DNA of 64,000 nt from Nipponacmea schrenckii (Eukaryota; Mollusca; Gastropoda; Lottiidae), in contig CM060199.1 of the NCBI GenBank assembly GCA_030562195.1, positions 27,424,338 to 27,488,337 on the forward strand, given 5' to 3'. This document shows, piece by piece, positions 50,801 to 60,800 of the stretch. The translations under genes were made by a program, and so were the position numbers. A model generated the notes under the pieces. The model saw only the letters and a list, made by a program, of their open reading frames with translations, had not been told where the DNA came from and ran no database searches. How positions within the stretch are numbered: position 1 is the stretch's first letter; each line of letters starts with the position of its first letter.

Positions 50801-53800
50801 CTTAGAGAACGAATAGGCACCGAGGATTTAAAAGCTCGATTTCATGTTCAGAAAACGATTACTAGTCTTTTCCAAAAAATGTAAACAACTTGTAAGATTG
50901 AAAAGCATTGTTTTATTATTAATATTAATTGATATTGTTATATAAATTGTTAGATAATGAATAATACATGTAGTATAAATAAAATTATCATTGATACATA
51001 TCGATCTCGTTATATTTTCATACAAGGGAAATAACTCCACTTAATAGATTTCAAGATGGCGGCTAAATCCCATGATCGTTTGTCTCGAGGTACTGTTTAT
51101 CTCGAAGTATTCTTATAGCACCGCCGACTTCGAGATAACGAGGTTTTACTGTATTTACATCCTTATAATCTTGCTTAGTTTTCATGCATCGTGCAGTTCT
51201 TTGGTACAATTTTTTGAATTAATAGAGTGTCTGCTATCAATATCACTTTTCAGAATGAAATGTTCTTCAACAATGGATTGGTAACATACATTTTTGCCAA
51301 AATTTGTTGTAAAGATGAAACATGCAGGTAAAAATTGGAATGTCATTACATTTTGGACCATGTTCAACTTTGTCAGGAGAGCTGTCTACAGGATCAAACA
51401 TTTGTCCACGAACAAAGTCATACAAATGTATGGTAATGTTTTGAAGAAATGTTTGATCTTGTAGCTGATGCTTTTGTTTTCTAAAGTGGTACAGATTGAG
51501 CATGATCTGTTGGTAAAGCTATTTTGCATAATTTACTATTGATTTCAGTTCCTTGGTATCAAATTTTAAAAACCTTTCTTGAGTAGTTACAATCCAAGTT
51601 GTAAGGTAATGTTAAAAATAAAATAAGCTAATGTACTAATGGCTGTATATAAGTACTATAAATTAAGAATATATAAAGTATGTCTGAGTACGGAATTAAT
51701 ACTAGTTATCTAGAAAATATACACCAAGGTCGCACTGAGCCAGACATATTGATCACTCTCTTTTAGAAATTTTCTCCCAGACACACTTCCAGCAAAATAA
51801 ACCCAAGAACAAGGAAATGTCAAGCCCACATTCTTTAAAATTCAATACCGTTTGTTTCAGACAACAGGCTTCCTATCACACTTAAATTAACAGTAGAATC
51901 AAACCTTTAACAATGAGTTGCCATAAATATTGATGTATGCCAAAAATATGTTCGAGTGAAATATTGAACATATCTTATAATTCTACACTGACTTTAAAGA
52001 AAAAGTATGTTAGAGTTTTTCACACTATTTTACTCTATGTAAGTTTGCCATGGTACAACAAACAACAAACAACCATATGAAGTGTCGAATTCCAGAAATT
52101 AAATAGTTTTTTTATGCTATAGTTTTTTTTCACTTCAATGACCAACTGTAGAATGACTATCAGTAACAATAATAATAATAAGTAGAGCCACTTGTGGCTA
52201 ATGTCGCAAATTGCAAAAAACAGACCTAAACATCTCATTTTCTGGGATAAACTGGCCAAAGCAATAAGGTATCTGTGTGCAAGGTAATTTTTTAAAAAAC
52301 GTTATTTCCTACAAACGTAATATGCTGACCCATTTATATGGAAAACTGAAAATTTACCCGTATGTGCAACGCCCATCTTATTCTTTTCAGCGTGAATCTA
52401 ATCACATTCAAAATGTATATTCACAGTACAAATTTGAAGTTTGTACATCCAATAGATCACAAGATATACACACATACATTTCAAAAAAACGTAAATACAG
52501 CAAAATGTACTTTTATTTTTAAAAATTGAAATTTTTGAAAAACTTTTGTTATACTTCGTTTGAAACAGGACAAAAAGCACCTTAAGAATGTAAAAAAATT
52601 AACATTCTAAATTAATTAGGTCATGCTCTAGAGCACTCCAAAGTTGCAAATTTTGCTGTTTTCGGGCAGCTATAAAAACCGTAAGTTGACGTCGGAGGTC
52701 AAAGGTCAAAGTATCAACTGATAGCCAAGGTCAATGACCTTTGACTTACCAAAGGTCAAGGTCACAACAAATAAGCCTCCAAACTTTGAAAAAATTCAAC
52801 CTGATGTTGCAAAATTGCAAAACCAAAATTCAAAATCAGACAAAAACTTTTTTAACCTATGTTGATCTATTTCAAATGAGCCACATTTCGAAAAATATCT
52901 AAGCTACAAAATTTGCCATATCCACCACAATTCGAAAAAATATAAATTGTGGTACATTTAAAGGCTGTTCCCCATACTTGCATGACTTTTTTTGACCAAA
53001 AGTTATTGTGACACCTGGAATTTTAAGTAGCAACAGTGGCACTAGTTGAATTCAATGCTCAGCATGTATGCTGACATATCATCTTTTGTTAAATATGAAG
53101 TGCAGAACTCATTGCTCTTTCTGCAATTAATAGCATCATCTATCAATTGAAGGCTCATAAAGATAGGAGTTTTGCAAACGGATAATTACTGGAAGATTAG
53201 TTTTAAATAGAATGAATAATACCTTCATCATATAGAAATTGAATTCAACATTTTCAATTACCAACTAATTATAACGGTAAATTATTTGTTATTCACCATT
53301 CTTTTTTTTTTTTTTAAATATTTAAAGTGGACAAAGAGCATGTTTCTTCACTGCCAAGAGCATGGTCTTGTTTTGATTATCCTAATACAATGTAAATTAA
53401 TAAATAATACATAAGAAATATTAAAGATTTATAGAAAAAAATCATAAAACTAGAGCCACTTGTGGCACAGAGTGGGACTTTGCTAATGTCGCAAATTGCA
53501 ACAAAAAGACAGAAACATCTGATTTTCTAGGATAAACTGGCCAAAGCAATAAGGTATCTGTGTGCAAGGTAATTTTTTTAAAAAAAACGTATTTCCTACA
53601 AACGTAATACGCTGACCCATATATAAGGAAAACTGAAAATTTACCCGGATGTGCCACGCCCATCTAATTCTTTTCAGCGTGAATCTAATCACATTCAAAA
53701 TGTATATTCACAGTACAAATCTGAAGTTTGTACATCCAATAGATCACGAGATATACACACATACATTTCAAAAAAACGTAAATACGGCAAAATGTACTTT

Positions 53801-54829
53801 TATTTTCAAAAATAAAAAATTTCAATTTTCATTTTAAAATCTTTTGTTATACATCTTTGGAAAGAGGACAAAAAGCACCTTAAGAATCTAAAAAAATTAA
53901 CACTCTAAATTAATTAGGTCACGCTCTAGAGCAGTCCAAAGTTGCGAATTTTGCTGTTTTCGGGCAGCTATAAAACCGGAAGTTGAGGTCAGAGGTCAAA
54001 GGTCAAAGTATCAACTGATAGCCAAGGTCAATGACCTTTGACCTACCAAAGATCAACGTTACCAAAGGTCAAGGTCACGAGAAATAAGCCTCCAAACTTT
54101 GAAAAAATTCAACCGGATGTTGCAAAAATGCAAAAGCAAAATTCAAAAATCGGCTCCCACAGTTTTTTTCGTAATCGACTGAAGCTACAAGAAATGTAAA
54201 CATCACGGAAATTAGACATAACCCTGAGGCCCCATTTTGAGTTTTACAAAAAAGTAACATTTCAAGATGGCGGCCAAAGTTTCACTTCCGGTTCGGATTT
54301 TTTCTTCTTCGTTTTTTTGTCTTCTAATTTAATTAAGATTGACATAAATTTTGTTGCGCTACATCAATTACAGCACAAGTAGGTCAACCGGAAGTTTAAA
54401 CCCTTTTTACGTTGAAACCGGAAATAAAGCAAAAATTTTGACTCTGCCAATGTTTTTAAATTCATGACACTTGAAGGCACCCAAATTTTCAGATCAATCG
54501 GTCTTAAAATAGCAAAGTTGCAAAAAAGTGCAAAATACGGCAAAAAAATGTGTGCTACGAATTTTCGAATTTCGAATTTTTTCAACTGCTATCTTGTTTG
54601 AAACTAGTTCAAGTTTTTAAAAATGCAAACCCGAAGAAAATCGATCAAAAATTGCGACATCTAGAGCCATTTTCCTACTTTTTTGGTTAGTTGCAACGCA
54701 GCACTTCTGGTTTTGCAAAAAAGTTCCATTTTATATTTATGCAACACGTTGCCACTATAGAAGGTCTAGAGAAGTTGTGAAAAAATTGCAACTATTGTAG
54801 CCTAGGCACAGTGAGGTGTGTAAATTTCG

Positions 54830-54864
<35 letters not shown>

Positions 54865-57800
54865 ATTGACAAACCGAAAACAAACTGGGACTTTGCGGTA
54901 GCAAAGTCCCACAATAAAATATTGTATTACTTTGATATGTTAAAGCCCAAGTGGACTTCATATAAATAAAATCTAGAATTCAGGTAACTAAAACCTAGAC
55001 ATCATATGAATAAAATCTAAACTTCATATAAATAAAACCTAGACATCATGTAATTAAAATCTTGACATCATATAAATAAAATTTGGACATCATAAAAATA
55101 AAATTTGGACATCATATAAATAAAATTTGGACTTCATATAAATATATTCTGAACCTCGTACAAATAAAATCTAAACTTCAGACAATTTAAATCTGGACAT
55201 CATATAAATAAAATCTAGACATCATATAAACAAATCTGGGCATCATATAAATAAAACCTAGACATCATATAAATATAATCTAGACTTCATATAAATAAAA
55301 CCTAGACATCATATAAATAAAATCTAGACTTCATATAAATAAAACCTAGACATCATATAAATAAAATCTAGACTTCATATAAATAAAACCTAGACATCAT
55401 ATAAATAAAATCTAGACTTCATATAAATGAATCTGGGCATCATATAAATAATAATAATCTGGACATCATATAAATAAAACCTAGACATCATATAAATAAT
55501 AATAATCTAGGCTTTATGTAAATAGAATCTGGACTTTATGTAGTCATACAAATAAAACTGAAAACTATGTTTCATGCGAAAAAAGAGCAAGATGGAATTT
55601 TATGTTGGCATCTATTTCCATAAAAAGTCGCAATATGATGTATGATGTGTATGAAATATTAAACAATAAGTCCCAAGCATCAAACAAAGTCGGCACCAGA
55701 AAAATAACTGCAACATTTTATTGGCTTGACATAGGAATCTTAGTGTAAGGAATATGAGAAAGATTCCTTATAATCTTCCAGAAAATCTTTATGTAATTGC
55801 ATAAAGTTTATTGAAAGAAAGCTGCAAAACATATGAAATTATAACATGTGTAATACAATCCAAAACCAGTCAGACATAAATGCTAAACCAGTTCTATAAC
55901 CACTTTTGGCAAGGACCAAATTCAAATTCCCAATCTTGTTTCCTGGGTAGAAATATATAAAAGTTAAGGGTATAAAAACAAATGTTCCATTATAGGATGA
56001 TCCTAAAACCCAGTACTTTCTATTATTTTTTACCCATATAATATACCTAATCTGCTTAGGTATGTGCATAATAAATACTGTTATTATAACATCTTACATA
56101 ATACTTGACCTAGAAAATCCTTCTGTTTTTAATAATTCCTATTTATATCTAAATGAAAAGATATTTGGCAATGTATAGTAAGAAAAAAATAACTCATTAA
56201 ATTTTACATTTTGTCTTGCAAAAATCTTAAATAAACATTGTTGGCATACCTACAGATTTTTTTATTCAGCAGCTCAATTTTCTTCAAATTTCTTCAAAAC
56301 TTCAATAATGATTAGAAAAGAATTCAGTAATACTCAACTATTAGCATATGTTTTGACAGTTTTTGAATTATTATTCGCATGTGTTTAAAAATAATAACAT
56401 AATTACAGAGAAACATACCAAATCCAAGGAAATATTTTATTACAATCAGATACAAATATTTTTAAATGTGGTAAGAGAAAATCTATGAGTATAAAATGCG
56501 AAAAAAAGAGATTTGAAGATGCCAAAACATCTTATTGAAGCTTCAGGGCAATTAGGCAGTCATAACACTACATTGAGTGTCATTTTCAATCTGCAAATTT
56601 TCTAATTTGAAAGATCTTGATAAAGGTATTCTTGCACCCCATTGGAATGTAAATTCAATATAATGAGTCAACTGTCTCTTTTTCATAGAAATTATTGTAA
56701 AAGTAATATTCAAAGGCCATGGTTTACCCTTTTTGAGACTTGATTTGAATATAAATAAATAGTCATAGAAGTACTAGAACAAAAAATACATGGAATGTAT
56801 ATGTACAGTGAAACCCCTCCATACTGCATCCTCTATAAACCAGCTTCCCTTGTAAACCAGCATATTTGAAAAGCTGAATCACTATATAATACATAGGAGA
56901 TAAATCGCAGAAAACTGGCACCCCCTCTTAAACGCAATCCGGAATTGAAATCAGGTCTCAAACTTTGAGAAGTAGTTAAACTATATTTATTTGGTCAGTC
57001 TAAAAGGGCATCTAAATTCGTTTATGGATTAACTTAAGTTAATCCTTTGACAATATTAAAGATGAATATGACACTGATCCAATTTAAATATCAATTTCTA
57101 TTCTTTCAACTCATTGATTATTACTCTCTTCACATTTTATTTCAATGTTTGGCCATTTTACTGAATGTTTAAATCATAATGTCAAGGTGTCGATCTGAAT
57201 CTTACAGAGAAGATAAATCTCAAGATTTCTGAAAAATTTACCACTCCTTGGGTGAACCGGCATTTATAATGGTTGCGATAGCGGTTTAGAGCGACTTCTA
57301 ATTGCAAATTTTGAATTGAAAATATTATCATTGGCACTGTTGTTACATGTCTGACACAAAATTTAAAATGTCCATTGCAAATTGATTTGTGCTGAACACG
57401 TTCTTTGGCCCAATTTCTGGAGTTATTTCATGCCTTGCACTATATATGATAGGTCTTTTCTTTATATTACAGTATTAAAAAATGTTGAGTCATCATTTTA
57501 TCTTTCAAATACAGGTAATTCTTTTGGATCTCAAAGCTATTGACACTGAGCTTTGAACAATATTATAGATTAACTTAGTTAAAATATGCCCAGTTCTATG
57601 GTATGATTAGTCAACTGGATGTTATTTCTGTAAAACTACAAGGTACCATGATCTGATTACCATACTGAGGTGAGATGACAGTCTTTATGCATACGCATAT
57701 AAGTTTGATCTAGGGTGCAAAAAGAAGCAGTTGTGTATGAAGAAATATGAAATATAATATTTTAACTAGTTTGGCAGCCATGTTGTATTTATAGAATGTT

Positions 57801-60800
57801 TAAGTTATGTTTTAAAACTGTACATCTGATTAAATAAATATTATTAATGATTAGGGTGTTTTATATAAATAAACACAACTGGACTGTTATCAGCTAAAAT
57901 ACACACAAGCTATTCAGAAACAAGATAAACTTTGATGAAATACCTTTAATAAAAAATATGAACAAGGATTTTCTGTCAGATTTTCCTTATTGATAGTATG
58001 AATGTTATTAGAAATTGTAGCTTGTTAATATTACAATGGACAAGTAAAGGTAAATTGTCCAGAACATAATATTGGGTACTGCAAAGTCCCAGTTTGTTTG
58101 CGGTTTGTCAATTCCTTTTTTTTTTTTTTTTTTTTTTTTTTCGAAATTTGTAATTGATGTATCGCAACAAAATTTATGTCAATCCTAATTAAATTAGAAG
58201 ACAAAAAAAAGAAAGAAGAAAAAATCCGGACCGGATTTAAAACATTGGCTGCCATCTTGAAATAACACTTTTTTGTAAAACTCAAAATGGGGCCTCTACG
58301 GTAAGAGCGATTTGTGTGTTGTTTATATTTCTGGAAAGCTTAGTCGATTGCGATCAAAATGTTGGTAACCGATTTTTGAATTTTGCTTTTGCATTTTTGC
58401 AACATCCGGTTGAATTTTTTCGAAGTTTGGGGGCGTATTTCTGGTGACCTTGACCTTTGGTGACCATGACCTTTAGTAGGTCAAAGGTCATTGACCTTGG
58501 CTATCAGTTGAGACTTTGACCTTTAACCTCCGACATCTACTTCCGGTTTTATAGCTGTTCGAAAACAGCAAAATTCGCAACTTTGGGCTGCTCTAGAGCG
58601 TGACCTACTTAATTTATAGTGTTAATTTTTTCCGATTCTTAAGTTGTTTTTTGTCCTCTTTCCAATGATATTTAATAAAAGTTTGTAAAATGAAAATTGA
58701 AGTTTTTGATTTTTGCAAAGAAAAGTACATTTTGCCGTATTTTCGCTTGTTAGAAATGTATGTGTGTATATCTCGTGATCTATTAGCTGTACAAGCTTCA
58801 AATTTGTACCGTTAATATACATTTTGAATATAATTAGATTGCCCTCCAAAAAAACGAGATGGGCGTGGCACATCCAGGTAAACTTCAATTTCACCATTTA
58901 TATCGGTCACCGAATTACGTCTGCAGGAAATAACGTTTTTCAAAAAAGTACCTTGCATACATATACCTCATTACTTTAGCCAGTTTATCCGGAAAAATCA
59001 AATGTTTCTGCCTGTTTGTTGCAATTTTGCAAAATTTGCAAAAAAAAATAGTTTTTTGTTTTGTTTTGGGGCTTATTTCTAGTGACCTTGACCTTTGGTG
59101 GCCTTGACCTTTACAAGGTCATAGGTCACTGACTTTGGCTATCAGTTGACAAATTGACATTTGACCTCCGACGTCTACTTCCGGTTTTATATCTGCCCGA
59201 AAACAGCAAAATTCACAACTTTGGACTGCTCTAGAGCGTGACCTAATTAATTTAGAGGGTTATTTTTTTCAGATTCTTAAGGCGCTTTTTGTCAACTTTC
59301 CAACGATGTATAACAAAAGTTTTTAAAATTAAAATTTAGTTTTTGCACTTTTAAAATTAAAGTACATTTTGTTTTTTTGAAATGTATTTGTGTATATCTT
59401 GTGATCTATTAACTGTACAAGCTTCAAATTTGTACCGTGAATAAACATTTTAAATGTGATTAGATTTACGCCAAAATAAATGAGATGGGCGTGGCACATC
59501 CGGGTAACCTTTCAATTTACCATTTATATCAGTCAGCGCTCTACATCTGTAGGAAATAACGTTTTTCAAAAAAGTACTTTGCACACAGATACCTCCTTGC
59601 TTTGGCTAGTTTATCCCGGAAAATCAGATGTTTCGGCCTGTTTGTTGCAAGTTTGCGACGTTAGCAAAGTCCCACTCTGTGCCACTTGTGGCTCTAGTTT
59701 TTTTTTTAAATTGTGCAGCAGCATATAAAATTTGTACATTAAAATCTCGTTTAACCCTTATAATAAACCTATCTTTGAAAGTAAAAAAACTCTGGTTCAA
59801 CATTTTCAAGGTTGACTTGGGTCTTCGATTATGTAAATATTCTACAGAAGTGTTAGAAGTGAATAAAATTCTCATAATGCCTTCAAATTAACCTCCAACT
59901 AGAAAGTTAACTTTCTATTGCTATAAGATATTTTCACATAGATTTGAAATGCTCAAATTTCATTGGTAAGCTGTAATCACAATTACTGATAAGCTTAGCC
60001 AAAATAATTTACATTTCTTAAAGTAAAAAGATCAAATAGTGAGATAGACTTTGACAAAACATAGTACATGTTAAAATGTATTGCTAGGATTTGTTTTTTT
60101 GATAGCAATTTAAAGATTTAAGATATAAAAGCCAGTTTCCTATTTATTATAACAAACTTATGAATAAGACATTCTAAGATCAACAAATAAAAGAACTGCA
60201 ATAACATTTTTGAGAAAAAAAAAAGCCAAGATAAGCCAGATTTGAGAAAGACAATCTACCATTATCAAAACAATAAAATACATATTTCCCTGAAATACTT
60301 TACTGATACTTTCTTTACTACATTAAATCAATGGGCACAAGCTAATTTGTTGTCTAATATATGCTTACTCATTTCTACCTACTGAGCTCAGAATAAATCT
60401 CAAGGGCTCAGCAGGGCAAATAACTACACATCTTGAATAAAGGTTATCAGTACAATGGAGCCATTGATCATTGCTTTTACAATTTACATTGCAACTAATG
60501 AATTGATCTAATATTCACCAGAATCAAACAGCAAGCAAGCAGACATTTCAATCACCATTTTGTTATATGAAAGGAAATTATGCTCTCAGCTCATCAAACC
60601 AGACTTGACATTGGCAAAGATAGCAGAATCTTAGCTTAGTGGGAAGTTAAAATATATAATTATGGCTGGCAGTTATTCTATGACCAACACTGACATTGTA
60701 ATGTCATTGCGACCTGATAAAAGTGAAAATTATTGTGAAATATATAAATACTCTGATCAGAAGCATCCATTCAAGACAGCCAAGGTTTAAAAAGAAAAAA

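Noticed and set aside
53442..53698. Overlapping short frames with MCHAH/GVAHPGK-type starts in the hairpin-ended repeats
   Set aside because: They recur at the same place in every copy on both strands and break at once; no sign of coding selection.
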